Numbered from the stretch's first letter, positions 31,200 through 42,169 are shown. The stretch: DNA of 64,000 nucleotides from Linderina pennispora (GCF_002104995.1 NW_024468249.1:1550001-1614000), one strand, 5' to 3'. Program-made: numbers and translations. The notes: a model not told the origin generated them from the sequence alone.

Positions 31200-32295
31200 T
31201 GAACTCGAGCAGGGATTGGTTTACAGCGTGGTTGGTTTTATAGAGCTATGTAGTTGAGCGAATGTCCCAGGAATAAAACGTGACAGAGGTGTCTCCTGAG
31301 GATTATACAGACGAGGTCTTGTGTAAAAATACGAAAAAGTGTACTGGATGTTCCAAAAGTGCAGAAAAGTAAAGGCAAGAAGAAAGTATTGTCGGCGGGC
31401 GGGAGAGCGGGAATGGGAGGCAGCTCCCTTAAATATCTCAGCGGCAAGCCCCAGCCTGGCCTCTGCCACCAATCTTAACCATGCGCACTTTCCCAAATGC
31501 CCTTCCCATCCGCGCATTTTTCTTTGGCCCGTATTCCTAACGCCCGTGGGTAATTTTTTGTCCATTTTTTGTCCATTTTTCAGCGGAGGGACAGGCTCTT
31601 TTTGACTAGCTGTTTTGCCCATTTTGCCATCCCAGTCAAATGTCCGTCCATCCTGTCGATCGCCATACCCGGAATTGGTGCTGGGTGTACCATTTCGCTC
31701 TGTTATCAGAATGGCCACTGGAAGCCACCACTGTGTATCCAGTCCTTGGACGGTGGAACATCTGCCCAGTCACAGTCAGAATAACACACGCTTGTGCGCC
31801 CATGTCGCCAGGCATGTCGCGGAAATAGCAGGTGGCATTCCACCACCCGAGCCTACCAAAAAAAAAAAACTTTTCTTCAAACACACGCGATGTGCGTGCC
31901 CAAACTGACTAGCTGCTCACGAGGTCAGTTGCAGCGAAAAAACAAGAGCTATAACCCCGGGCACGCTTTGTTGGGGATGAGGGAAAAGACGTGCATGCCC
32001 CTCGGAGCGCAGCAGACACGCAGGCCGGGAATGCACCACCATGCACAGTGTATTTGTTGGACTACAGCAGATATGCATGCACGATCGGGACGCAGCAAAC
32101 AAACACATCCTGGCGGAGTATCTGGGGGAGGGGCTCTGGTATCCCCGGGCCAAGCGTTATCGATCGGCCGAGGAACCAGCATGTCTCGGAATTCTCCCAG
32201 GAGTCAAGAACAATAACAGCCACCACAGATTGCCTAGTTTGTCGATTTTAGCTCTGTTATTTCTCTCGCCTCTGCTATTTCTGTCTTCCCTGCTA
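31200..32295. other. 1.1 kb intergenic interval
   Basis: No gene supported. Contains poly-A near 31858 and scattered homopolymers. Open frames on both strands overlap without signatures. Confidence 0.5.
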
Positions 32296-32448
32296 ATGCG
32301 CCTCGCTATAATCTCCCTCACTTGTCTGCTCCTCGCTGTTGCCGAGTCTCGCGGCGGATTCCGACGTGGACCAGGAGCACATGGCCAGGAATTCCGCTTT
32401 TCACCTGATAGCTTTGGCTGCAAGCACTGTGTGTTGGTAGACGAATAG
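32296..32448 (+). CDS. possible tiny secreted peptide with CxxC
   Basis: 50 codons plus stop. Seen: a good signal peptide (MRLAIISLTCLLLAVAES), a Gly/Arg/Phe-rich mature part and a CKHC pair eight residues before the end. No family recognised. It lies alone between two intergenic stretches. Chance cannot be excluded for so short a frame; the signal peptide is the only real argument. Confidence 0.33.
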   Translation: MRLAIISLTCLLLAVAESRGGFRRGPGAHGQEFRFSPDSFGCKHCVLVDE

Positions 32449-32907
32449 TGAATAAACATAGCTCCTGCAAACAGATCCTTTCCATGTGGTTCCAGTTCTC
32501 TAGACTGCCTGCGGACTGACGTTATGCAGTCACGGGCAGTACATCACCAGGTGTTTTCTGTCAGCAGGGCATTATGCTATCTAGCCTGCCTTCCCTGGTA
32601 TCACGCAGCCTGGTGGTGACCAAGTGATGTGGCAGCAATGATGCATGGAGATACAGAGTGTGATGCCACAGTGGACAACACGCGGACAGCTGCGAGCAGC
32701 GCTAGGACCCCGCGCACTGCCACATTGGTCGAGCGCATGTCGCCGCTGTCTGACTAGGTTTCTGCAGTTCTTGGGATCTACAGTGTAGTAGAGTCAAGCC
32801 CATATGGATCACCGTTTATGGCCTACGGAGTAGTGCCAGCCCTGGCTCCCACGGGTGCACTGTGAGAGAATTGCAAATATCCACACCTCTTGTTGCGTCC
32901 CGTATTT
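32449..32907. other. intergenic interval
   Basis: No gene seen; promoter side of the DUF5522-like gene. Confidence 0.45.
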
Positions 32908-33231
32908 ATGCGTCAGCTGCTCGCTGCCACTCTCGCCGTCCGCCGCCGCCTTCCGCTCGTCCGTTACTTCACCATGCCTGGCGATATCGAAGACACGCCC
33001 TGGAGGCGCATACACGAAGCTGCGCTTGCAAACGGCGACCGCACCTACACCGACCCAGCAACCGGCTACACAGTGTTCACAGAGCTGTCGCACCTTGACC
33101 GCGAGTACTGCTGCGGCAATGCGTGCAGACACTGCCCGTACAACCAAGAGAACGTCGGAAAGCCCGAGCAGCTAAAGCAGCAGGCACGGGAAGCACGCCA
33201 GCGCAAAGCAGCACGGAAGAAGAATAAATAG
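32908..33231 (+). CDS. small Cys-motif protein, DUF5522-like
   Basis: 107 residues. Seen: an Arg-rich, acid-free N-terminus (MRQLLAATLAVRRRLPLVRYF) that could be a mitochondrial targeting signal, then YTDPATGYTVFTELSHLDR and the conserved cysteine motif YCCGNACRHCPYNQENV, ending in a Lys/Arg/Ala helix. The cysteine motif is that of a small uncharacterised family in animals, bacteria and fungi that I recall as DUF5522; function unknown. An internal Met (MPGDIEDTPW) could give a shorter non-targeted form. Convergent with the LITAF-like gene, 40 bases apart. Confidence 0.78.
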   Translation: MRQLLAATLAVRRRLPLVRYFTMPGDIEDTPWRRIHEAALANGDRTYTDPATGYTVFTELSHLDREYCCGNACRHCPYNQENVGKPEQLKQQAREARQRKAARKKNK

Positions 33232-33271
33232 ATTACTGGAGTATTCGAAAGAAAGAAAAAAAGCTCTACAC

Positions 33272-33946
33272 TCATTGCTGCTGGACGGGCCGAACTGCAG
33301 ATACAGTGACGACCTTGCCCAGGTTCTTTTTGCAGTGCGGGCACACATGGACAGACTTCTTCATGCGCTTCGACACGAACGGGATGAACGCCAGCGGCCA
33401 GAAAACGACCGCAATGGCCACGGCAGCTACCACCGTCTTGGTGCCGGTCTTTGTCTTGATCTGAGTAATAATCGGTAGATGGCAGTACGGACAGTTGAGC
33501 TGTGCTGGCGCCCCCTCAATCTCAATGTACGTGCCTGGGTCGAGCTTCATCTGCTGTCCGGAGATAGCCGGTTCCTGCGGCAGGTTCGCCTTGCTTTGGT
33601 ATTGAGGCGGCTGCTCTGTGTGCCGGCTGCTGCTTGCCTGTGCACCGTACGGGTCGTTTGAGTATTGCCCAGGGGGGACAGGGCCCACGTCGCTGTACTG
33701 CGGGGGATCCTGCCTGGCGGGTCCTGCCTGGCTGACGGGCTGGCTCTGGCTGCCGGGTCCATAGGGGCTCACAGGGCCTGCCTGCGTGTACGGTGGATAC
33801 ACATCCCTGCTTGTCTGGTAACCTTCGTTCTTTGTGTCGCCCGCCGGCGCATGGTGCTGCTGCTGAGCAGGAACTTCTTGGCCGTACTGGTTCAAGTACT
33901 GGCTCTGTTTCGCCTCGAGATCGGCCAGTCTTTGTTTCTCGTCCAT
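33272..33946 (-). CDS. LITAF/SIMPLE-domain protein
   Basis: 224 residues, intact. Likely a zinc-binding membrane-associated protein of late endosome or vacuole, by family. Seen: a long Pro/Gln/Tyr/Ser-rich disordered N-terminal half with PPQY/PPxY-like motifs (possible WW-domain or ubiquitin-ligase contacts), then the LITAF domain: CPYC, a hydrophobic in-plane membrane segment (VVAAVAIAVVFWPLAFIPF) and HVCPHCKKNLG. The two half-zinc sites flank the hydrophobic part as expected. Confidence 0.88.
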   Translation of the reverse strand: MDEKQRLADLEAKQSQYLNQYGQEVPAQQQHHAPAGDTKNEGYQTSRDVYPPYTQAGPVSPYGPGSQSQPVSQAGPARQDPPQYSDVGPVPPGQYSNDPYGAQASSSRHTEQPPQYQSKANLPQEPAISGQQMKLDPGTYIEIEGAPAQLNCPYCHLPIITQIKTKTGTKTVVAAVAIAVVFWPLAFIPFVSKRMKKSVHVCPHCKKNLGKVVTVSAVRPVQQQ

Positions 33947-34911
33947 GGAAAGTTGTTAATATAGTGAAAATGTGGCGGAGATTGTTTGGAAAGCAAAGGA
34001 GAAAAAACAGCTGCCGAATGCGTCACGCTTTATGTGTGGATACACAGCGTGCTTTGGCGCAGCACAGTCTTGGCTGTGGGGCTGGTGGGTATCAGGGAGC
34101 CCTTGGCTTGCATACCAATCTAAAATTAGTCGGCTTGGCAGCCGCAAATCACCCGAAATCGTAATCTGATCAGATGATTGCTCTTCTGCACGTGCCTGAT
34201 GTCCAAAATCGGCAATTGGCCCACTGTGACACAACCACTTCATACATGGGGCAAGGTGCCTTCGCTCTTGTATGAATGTCTCTGCAACCTCGTGTCGTTG
34301 GGCATGGCATATTGCAGTGTCCACGCAAACAGCAGAAAAGCAATTTTACGTGTGCGTTCACCGAGGGGCTTTCCGTGCACATTGGAGGCGCATTGTGGCC
34401 TCGGTGACAGGCAGTGCCGTTTAGCCAAAGTGGCACATCCGAGCGGCCATCATGGGGATTGTTCAATGTCCATGGGTTTATTTTGACCCGCCCTCCACCA
34501 CCCCAAAAATGGAAATACGCAACGCACAATGCGAGTCACACACACGAGGTATAGGGCAGGGTGAATGGCTCGGACAAACAAAAATGCATCCCTTCTGAGA
34601 GGCCTAGAGCAAGAAAAAAAGGAACACGAGCTGGGGACAATGCTGCGAAACAAGGGGCGGGCAAGGCACCATTTCCAGAGAATGGAATTAAGGTTCAGCA
34701 CCCGGCGGACAAGTTGCACTCCAACAGAAGCGGCTGGCTGCTTAAAGAAGGCGTTTTATTTGAAGATAGTAGGGCATAAAATTAGAAGAGGAAGTGAGTG
34801 CTGATGGTGAACAATGTGGAATAAAAAAAGTATACACGGGGCGCTGGAGGTCGTTTCTAAACGAACAGGCTGCAAGGTGCTGCTGGGAAGGAGGGCATGG
34901 TATTTTTTGGT
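33947..34911. other. 0.96 kb intergenic interval
   Basis: No gene seen. Short overlapping open frames only; the right end is the 3' flank of the Zn2Cys6 gene. Confidence 0.5.
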
Positions 34912-36183
34912 TCATTTACCGTCGATTCGAAGCGAGTCCAGGCCAACAATAGGTGGCAGCCGCACGCGATTCTCACTACTGCCATGCATATCACTGCTCT
35001 GTGATGCAAGCATCTTGGACACCTCCTCATGGAACGAGTCCTTGAGTGGCAGCGTCACTCCGCTGCATTTGCTTGCAGCTGGCCGCAAGTAGCTTTCGCC
35101 TAGAGCCTCGGACAATGGGGGCAGCTGCATGCGCAAAACGTCGCTCTTGAAGGCGCTCAGCGATGACATGTTTGGCATCGAGCTGGACGATGTGCCGTAG
35201 ACGTCGTCGCTGGTGCGTGGTGGCAGCGGCGGTGACATAAACGGCACGCCCGATGCATGCGGAATGGGCACGGACATGGGTGTATCGGTGTATGGGTGAG
35301 ACAGAGGCTTAGACAGTGGCTGAGCATTGCACGCGTCCGCGCCGGCGATCTTGTGCTGCGAGTGGTCGAATTCGGATTGGGCGGATGCCGAGAGCGCTGC
35401 AGCACTCGCAGGGATTTGCACGCCCTTGACAGAATTATAGACGCCTGCAGCGTGTATTCCCGAGACATCCTCTTGCGAGCTGATGTATGGCGGCTGCTGG
35501 GCATGCAGAGGCGGCGACGCGAATGTCCTGCCATTTGTGTAGTGGTGTCCAGTCGAATATGGATCAGAGGATCCGCGCAGCGGCCGCGGCTGCCGCGCCA
35601 CGCCTGGCGGTGACAGCGGGCTGCGTGGGTTCTGCCCATAGTACATGGGCGGCTCCACAACCATGGGCCGTGCTGGCCGCACACGCACCGGCGTCGTGCT
35701 CGCCATGTAATCGCTGTACGACGAGAACATGTCGTGGTTGTACCCACCCGGCCGGCCATGCAGCGGGTCGACTCTCAGCGGCCCTGCTGCAGGGCCACCA
35801 TCGGCTGGCATCATATACTGCTGCGGTGGCGGCGGTGGCATGCCCACCATGCCAGGCGGCCCGCCGCCGTACGCGTACGCAGGGTAGCCGTGCGCCATGC
35901 CCCACGGGGACCGGCTCGTGAACGGAGCTGGCACATCCATGCCTGCCATCGCCCGAGGCCGAGGCCCGCGCTTGCGGTTCGATGGCTGGTAGATGCATGG
36001 CCAGTTGAACTTGGCACACGTCTTACATGATGGCCGCGCTCCGTCGCACTTGACCTTGCGCTGACGGCATGTTGTACATGCCAGCGACAGCCGCTTGCGC
36101 ACCGGCGCGGCCGCTGGGGCATCAGCAGTGTCCCCTCCTCGTTGCCGCTCGGAATCACGAGTGCTGCTTTCGGTAGTCTGCAT
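34912..36183 (-). CDS. Zn2Cys6 transcription factor
   Basis: 423 residues, intact. Fungal GAL4-type regulator. Seen: the binuclear zinc cluster with Cys at 36, 39, 46, 53, 56 and 63 (CX2CX6CX6CX2CX6C, starting ACTTCRQRKVKC), followed by a basic linker (NRKRGPRPR). The rest is Pro/Gly/Tyr/Ser-rich and probably disordered, with no fungal-specific middle homology domain seen; the C-terminus is Ser/Leu-rich and may activate. Upstream lies an exceptionally long gene-free interval, so its control region may be large. Target genes unknown. Confidence 0.88.
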   Translation of the reverse strand: MQTTESSTRDSERQRGGDTADAPAAAPVRKRLSLACTTCRQRKVKCDGARPSCKTCAKFNWPCIYQPSNRKRGPRPRAMAGMDVPAPFTSRSPWGMAHGYPAYAYGGGPPGMVGMPPPPPQQYMMPADGGPAAGPLRVDPLHGRPGGYNHDMFSSYSDYMASTTPVRVRPARPMVVEPPMYYGQNPRSPLSPPGVARQPRPLRGSSDPYSTGHHYTNGRTFASPPLHAQQPPYISSQEDVSGIHAAGVYNSVKGVQIPASAAALSASAQSEFDHSQHKIAGADACNAQPLSKPLSHPYTDTPMSVPIPHASGVPFMSPPLPPRTSDDVYGTSSSSMPNMSSLSAFKSDVLRMQLPPLSEALGESYLRPAASKCSGVTLPLKDSFHEEVSKMLASQSSDMHGSSENRVRLPPIVGLDSLRIDGK

Positions 36184-39100
36184 TTATGATGAGGGGGTGC
36201 TGTAGTGAAGAGCCTATGTCAATATAGGAGACACTAAGTATTTGTGACAAGAGCAAGCCAGTTATAAGAGAATGACTAAACAATCTTTTTTCTTTCTTTT
36301 TTTTTTGTTGGTCAGGGGAGCCAAAAAAAAAAAAAAGCAAATCAAAAAGGTGGGAGCAGCTCAACGGGGTGCGCGAAAAAGGGTGCAAACCAAGAAGGTA
36401 GGGAATAGTTCAAGGGGCCGTGGTAATTGGTGCGGGAAGGAGACAGGTTCCTAAAAATTATCGGATACTCGATTGCACCCGAGGCAAATAAAAAGATGTG
36501 CGAGGATAGGCAGGAGGCAGTATTGAAGAGCAGAGGAATATACAATAGAAGGGGGTGCGAGCGACAGGAAAAGAGAGGAGGGGAAATTAAAAAGACGTGA
36601 GCGGGAAGAGAAAAAGAGCGGGCAGATGTGGAGTATTTATGTCGAGAGATGCCGGAGACAGCCGACAGATGAAAAAAACCAATTAATGCAGACAGTGACG
36701 GCGTCTCGGGTCTGCGCAACCCGGGGGTGTGCTGCAAACTCTGAATGACAGGTGCCTTTTCCCGCCCACTTTCGGAAACCAAGCGCGAACCAACATACCC
36801 GAGAACGCTGCGCAAGATGAAAGGACAAAGACAGCACCCGGCAATGAAGGGTATGCGACTGTGAAACCCCGGCAAGGGCCAGGTGAGGAACAACAATCAA
36901 TAGTGCCGAAAAGGAAAGAGAGCGCATATTCGGGCAGGCGGATCCTTTTCCGTTCGCTTTGCTTTCTGCAAAAAAATGGTCGGGGCAGGGTGGATTAGCA
37001 TACTCGCCTGCCTCCATTTTGCCAGTGTCGCTCAGCAGGCGGTAATTTCGGCAGTAAGGTGTGCGTTCTTTTCGGCAAATGTGGGCAATAAAGAGGGAGG
37101 CGAGAATAAGGCTAGAGCCGCAGGTGGAGATGTGTGCGTGGCGCTGGCCACATTTTTTGGCCATTAACACGCCCCGGCCCGCTTGTCATCGGCAGTCAAT
37201 GCCCAATTGACCAGAAAATGGCTGGATATATGCCTGGATAAATAGCTGCCAAGCACCGTGATGTATGTGTGCCCGGCGGGGCTAGTCAAACAGTGGCGTT
37301 CAAATGAACGGGTGGAAAGGGTGGTGCAGAAAAGCAGGTGAGGGGCACAGCGGTGGCACACATGTGAACCACGCCAAATAGCGAGCGAGGCGGACAGGCT
37401 CAGCACCCGGGGAAAACCGCAATGGCACTCGCACAGCACCACAATCGTAGGGATAGAGGGAGGGAGGGAGGAGGGGGAAGGGGTAGTGGGCATACATGCG
37501 CAAAGTGGGCAAGGCGCACAAGCAGCCCATCAGCCGCTCATGCCACCACACATGCAGAGAAACAAAATTCGAGGCAGAAAATGGGGGAGTGGTGCATATT
37601 TGTGGAGTCGATGCAGGTGCTTCACAGAAGGCGGAGAGGGGGGACAGGGGGACGGACATGGTGCTTACCTATGCTAGGGAACTACGGGGGAAGAGAGTTG
37701 TACGCGAAAGGGAGGGAATTGGGTTAAATTAGAAGCAGCAGGGGTGGATGCGGGAATGAGTGATCCACAGGGAAGGGCTGTAAATAATAAAGAAGGATAT
37801 ACAGTGGTGATGTGCAGAATTGGACCAAAGATTATATAAAATAGTGGAGGGCGCTTAGGCAGCTCGAGTGTGCTGTGAGTGAATCGAGGGGGGAGGAGGA
37901 GAGGGAAAAAGTAGTGACCATCTCACGTCAAGAGGTGCTCCAGATGGCGTGAAATATAAAATAAAACAGGCGCCCGGGCTCAAAAAGACAGCTTATATTA
38001 CCGCCCAGAACAGTAGAACCCCGAGTGATTTTTCCACAGCGAATAAAGTGAAACTCATACGGGGAGGGGTGGGTCGGTGGTGCGGGTACGGCCGGGAACG
38101 CAACCCGGTCCCCTGGCTGAGCGGGGAGAATGAGCACACCCACCCACCCCCTCCCTCGTGACCAATTGTACAGGCAACAGCCAAGGCAAAAGGTGGACGC
38201 AGTAAAGCTGAACAAGTGCAATTCCATGCAAGCGGCGCATTGTGTCGGCAAATGTAGGCCTCGAAAAGAACGATGTTGGCCTGTTTAGGTTACGACCCTT
38301 CAGTTGTCTGCGGGTGAAATTGTTGGTGTGCAAAATTGCACCAGCGCAGGCGTCATTGACACCAGCCGTCCCCTCCCCGCCGGCCGTGCACAGCAGGGCA
38401 CAGGCCGATTGCATCTGCAAAAGCGACATATCAGGGAAACGGTGCAGATCACACGCGCGGCTGGGTGTGTCCATATACCGAGCCTCTGCGTGTGACATTC
38501 TTGTTCGCACCACCGAGCACACCCGCATGCTGTGCGCTTCTCTTCCCTTGTTGCATGGCCTGAGCCTGCTCCTCCTCACCCCGCGCCATGCGTCGTAAAT
38601 GAGCGTACGCAGCACGCTGGGCAGTACCCGTGCCCACCGAAAAATTTCTTTCTTGACAATGGCGTCCTGTGGGAATCGAGAATTTCGCAAGCCATCGGCA
38701 ATCAGCCGGGAAAAACGACAGCCTTCAACACTCACGCCCGAAGCCTGCGCTTGTTGTCTCTGGAGCTCGAAGAGACAACATGTACGTGTTCCGATTGTCC
38801 TCCTGTAGAGCGGAGCAACTCGGGTCTTTTCCAGCCCAGGCTCGCACACACAAAAACATGCTCCGAGGACAACCGGGCCATGGTTCAGTGTTGTGTACCT
38901 TATTGTGCCTACTGGTCTTCGGCGTGTATTGCGCGGGTGCGCCTTACATCATTTGGCCGACCCGCACATCCATGACGGCCCCACGGTTCTATGATTGGAG
39001 ACGGCTTTTTAGTGCTGAAATGAACTCTGGTCCATTTCCGCGACATTCAGGTCTTTCACGTGCGATGCATGAAGAGCGCAGGTCGATGCAGCTGGCGGAG

Positions 39101-39257
39101 GCGAGCTCCCCCTATCTGACGAGACAAGCATGCGGGATGCACGCCGCTTTCTCGCCTTTGTCTCTTTCATTTCGCACTCCTCTCCCGCCTATTTCGCACT
39201 CTTGTTGCGGCTCACTCGCACTCTCGGCATCTGCAGAACAAGCAACAGAAGGAAAAC
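36184..39257. other. 3.07 kb gene-free, strand-asymmetric interval
   Basis: The longest gap in the window. From about 36270 to 37950 the plus strand is very purine-rich (A and G runs, ggagggaggg near 37455), so a minus-strand transcript from the Zn2Cys6 gene would have a long pyrimidine-rich leader. From 38000 to 39250 composition is more even. The longest open frame (minus strand, about 260 codons around 38055-38849) lacks family features and a good start. Could hold a long 5' leader, uORFs or a long non-coding RNA. Confidence 0.45.
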
Positions 39258-40130
39258 ATGTTTCGGGTACATGCAGCACGTCGAACGTCAGTGGCTTTTG
39301 CCAGCAGTATGCGAGCAGTGCCTCGGCGCCCAATGGGCACGAAACCGGTTTACGTAACGTTCAGCCAGCTCGCCAACAACCAGGCCCTGGCTACAATCAC
39401 CATGAACAGCCCAAAGGCCAACACGTTCGACTATTCGTCGTTTGTGGCCCTGAGCGACGCCCTGGCTGAGGTCGAAGCGGCCCCGAACGTGCGCGGCCTC
39501 GTTCTGCAGTCCGGCCTGGACAATATCTTTTCGGCTGGGTTCAATTTCCCAATATTCCACAATATCTCTCGTGACGAGTTCCTGCGCCTCTGGGTGCTGG
39601 GCAAGCAAATCTACCGCCGCATCCACGCCATGCCGGTGCCATCGATCGCAGCCGTAAACGGGCACGCCTTGGGCATGGGATGTGTGTTTGCGCTTGCCTT
39701 CCAGAGCCGCTTCATGGTGGCGGGCAGATCGACGATCGGGCTCAACGAGGTGGCAGTCGGGATGTCGGTGCCAGAGTGGCTTGCGGCGCGGTACCGCGAT
39801 CTGACCAGCCCACGCACTGCCGAAAAGATGCTCCCGCTGGGCCGCACCCTAACTGCACAGCAGGCAAAGGAGGCCGGCCTGGTTGACGAGGTGTTCGAGA
39901 CGAAAGAGCAGATGCAGGCCGCCATTGTGAGCCACATCGAGGCTGCTGCCAAGTTCCAGCCGCAGGCCCAGGCCGACACCTACCGCAGCCTGCGCCGCGC
40001 GCACCTGAAGCTGTTCGATGAGAGCTTTGAGGCTGACAACGCCTGGTGCTGGGCCATGGTCAATAACCCGGCCACCCAGCAGGGGCTGGCGGAGGCGCTC
40101 AGTCGCCTAAAGTCCAAGCCAAAGAAGTAA
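39258..40130 (+). CDS. mitochondrial enoyl-CoA delta isomerase (ECI/DCI type)
   Basis: 290 residues, intact, crotonase fold. Shifts cis-3 or trans-3 double bonds to trans-2 during beta-oxidation of unsaturated fatty acids. Seen: an Arg-rich presequence (MFRVHAARRTSVAFASSMRA), the first oxyanion-hole segment FSAGFNFPIF, the central VNGHALGMGCVFALAF helix motif, and IGLNEVAVGMSVPEW, which holds the Glu used by the isomerase class. C-terminal RSLRRAHLKLF and PATQQGLAEALSRL also fit. Mitochondrial location is inferred from the presequence. It works in the same pathway as the peroxisomal acyl-CoA importer at 14655, though in another compartment. Confidence 0.88.
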   Translation: MFRVHAARRTSVAFASSMRAVPRRPMGTKPVYVTFSQLANNQALATITMNSPKANTFDYSSFVALSDALAEVEAAPNVRGLVLQSGLDNIFSAGFNFPIFHNISRDEFLRLWVLGKQIYRRIHAMPVPSIAAVNGHALGMGCVFALAFQSRFMVAGRSTIGLNEVAVGMSVPEWLAARYRDLTSPRTAEKMLPLGRTLTAQQAKEAGLVDEVFETKEQMQAAIVSHIEAAAKFQPQAQADTYRSLRRAHLKLFDESFEADNAWCWAMVNNPATQQGLAEALSRLKSKPKK

Positions 40131-40581
40131 TCGCCACTCTGTCAGGGTTTTTGCTACTGCCGCCCAGGCATCAATTAGCCAGAGTTTCCCGCTGCTGCCA
40201 GCAGCCAGTGAAAATGCCAATAGATAACCGAGCCTCCCTTTACTACTGCCCAGGTGCAGTTTTGCCTCCTCTCCCGCAAAAATATCATTCCATACTCAGA
40301 AACGAACAACGATATGGTCCGACGCCAGCAGTAAGCCGAGATAGCTCTCAATGTAACGATGCGTCAGTCGTAACGGCTTGCCAGTAATAATTGCCCCTCC
40401 AGCCGTAGTCACACGCATGCAGAGAATTCCAACCGCCCGGTCTGCGGGGGCCGTAATAACAACGTGCGTGCGCAAAGCCCAATTCACCGCCATCCAATTT
40501 AACTGCCAGCCTTGAGCAAACACCACAAGCGCTGCCTGTGGAAAGGGGATAAAATCGCATTGATGAAAGAGAATTTAGCTA
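40131..40581. other. 3' flanks of convergent genes
   Basis: Spacer between the isomerase and the cyclophilin. No gene seen. Confidence 0.5.
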
Positions 40582-41223
40582 CTAGAGCTCGACGCGCAGA
40601 GGGGTCTCGGTCTCCCCATCCATATCCAGCACACCCGACTCGGCGATAACGATGTCCTCCTTGGGCTTGTCGCTCGGCCCAGTGGCAGTGCCTTCGATCT
40701 TGCGCACAACCTCCAGGCCCTCAAGCACCTTGCCGAACACGACGTGGCGCCCGTCCAGCCAGCTCGTGGTCACGGTGGTGATAAAGAACTGCGAGCCGTT
40801 GGTGTCCGGTCCAGCATTAGCCATCGACAGAATACCGGGGCCGGTATGGCGCAGCTTGAAGTTCTCGTCCTTGAACTTGGCGCCGTAGATCGACTTGCCG
40901 CCGGTGCCGTCGCCGCGTGTGAAATCGCCGCCCTGGATCATAAAGTCCTTGATGACGCGGTGGAACTTGCTGCCCTTGTAGCCAAAGCCCTTCTCACCGG
41001 TTGCCAGAGCACGGAAGTTCTCGGCTGTCTTGGGCACGGTCTTACCGAACAGACCAATGACAACGCGGCCCAGGCTCTCGTCGCCCTGCTTGATGTCAAA
41101 GTACACCTTATCTGTGACAACCGGGCCACGCGCCGCCTCGACCAGACGCGCACTGAGCGTCATAAAAATAAGTACAACGTAGAAAAGCCCGGAGGCACGC
41201 AAAAGACTGACAGGAACCTTCAT
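40582..41223 (-). CDS. ER/secretory cyclophilin (cyclophilin B type)
   Basis: 213 residues, intact. Peptidyl-prolyl cis-trans isomerase for proteins folding in the ER. Seen: a signal peptide (about residues 1-30), then the cyclophilin core with [20 protein letters not shown] (catalytic Arg, Phe, Met, Gln), [20 protein letters not shown] and [10 protein letters not shown] (cyclosporin-contact Trp). The last residues are LRVEL. That ends in EL like HDEL/KDEL retrieval signals but is not canonical. The ATG at 41223 is chosen because it starts the signal peptide. Confidence 0.93.
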   Translation of the reverse strand: MKVPVSLLRASGLFYVVLIFMTLSARLVEAARGPVVTDKVYFDIKQGDESLGRVVIGLFGKTVPKTAENFRALATGEKGFGYKGSKFHRVIKDFMIQGGDFTRGDGTGGKSIYGAKFKDENFKLRHTGPGILSMANAGPDTNGSQFFITTVTTSWLDGRHVVFGKVLEGLEVVRKIEGTATGPSDKPKEDIVIAESGVLDMDGETETPLRVEL

Positions 41224-41623
41224 GGTAAAAGTAAAAGAGAGGAGAAAACTTAGTAAAGAAAAGGAGAAAGAGCTGGGGTACCGCAAGCGGCCAGCTCCAA
41301 CTAATTTATAAGCAGTCTGGCTGTGCTGCTCTCCACGTCACCACAGGTGATTGGCCCGACAGGTCGGCCACCTGACGGTCCCTGCTGGCTCACCCATTCA
41401 CTAGCATATATTGCGTGTGTGAATCCCTCCACAGGTTCGATTCTGGCGACTTGGTTCTGGGGGAGAACATGGACACAGATATGGACCAAATGGCCATATT
41501 GCTAGAATTACCCCGTTCGCGATGCAAGCTCGGCTGCTAGTCAGCATGGGTTGACACGTCGATAAATGCATCACGGTGAACCAGTCACTTGAACGTGTCG
41601 GATGGTTGTTGGTGTAATGGTGA
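41224..41623. other. 5' flank of cyclophilin
   Basis: Contains the cyclophilin promoter and the 3' side of the Fanzor-like remnant. A tRNA T-arm-like sequence near 41430 has no matching acceptor stem. Confidence 0.45.
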
Positions 41624-42169
41624 TCATGGACATCTCCCATCTTGGTGGCCTGCCCAGCGCGGGAGTTTCTGCATTGGTTCGTCACTGCTGGCAGCATAAT
41701 CGCCTGCAGCTGCTGCACACCTCTTGCGCAGCTTCTTCGTTGCGGTAGTGATGCCAAAAGTATCGATAGCAATGGCCTTAGAACGGCAGAACCGTTCAGG
41801 AATACTGCCTGAATCACAGAGTGACTGGAAAATGAGCCTGAAGTTTAGAACTGCTGTGAGATCGCGGTTCAAGAGCCGAGACGAATAGGCTTGCCTGTAT
41901 TGTGCCATGGCCCGCTTACATAACTCGCTTGTACAGCAGAGAAGGCCATGGCACTTGATAGTCGGGCTCGCCGATCTCTGATAGGGGCGTGAGCTGGGAA
42001 CATGCCGGAATGTCTGCAGCGACTTTTCGCAGCAGAACGGGCACATCGACGATGTCCGGAATTCGTCAATCAGATAGACTTCAAAACCATGGTGCTTGAA
42101 CTTGTCGCGCCATCCCTTGCCACGAATCTGCGCATGGTGTCGGGCCATCAGTGCACCCCGATTGCTCAT
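41624..42169 (-). pseudogene. C-terminal remnant of a Fanzor/TnpB-like RNA-guided nuclease
   Basis: 181 open codons. Seen: GFEVYLIDEFRTSSMCPFC (residues 28-46), then HGLLCCTSELC (74-84), then LLNRDLTAVLNFRLIF (99-114) and PERFCRSK (124-131). This order is the TnpB-type zinc ribbon (two Cys pairs) followed by the last RuvC Asp (Asp103 in NRD) and the NAA-NI-like helix, in the form known for eukaryotic Fanzor proteins. The Thr-Ser before the first Cys pair also fits. The RuvC-I and RuvC-II parts and the wedge/REC region are absent: upstream sequence has stops in the frames I read, and from about 42550 it belongs to another transcript. So this is a truncated mobile-element relic, unless distant exons exist. 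Family assignment is by motif order from memory, not by search. Confidence 0.6.

Noticed and set aside
31221-31718. 165-codon minus-strand frame upstream of proline dehydrogenase
   Set aside because: Lies in the 5' flank, has a low-complexity, basic composition and no signature; probably chance.
38055-38849. About 260-codon minus-strand open frame in the large gap
   Set aside because: No good start, no recognisable domain, and overlapping frames of similar length on the other strand.
41425-41450. Second tRNA-like GGTTCGATT sequence
   Set aside because: Stem pairs fail and no acceptor or anticodon arm is found; no tRNA gene is supported in this window.
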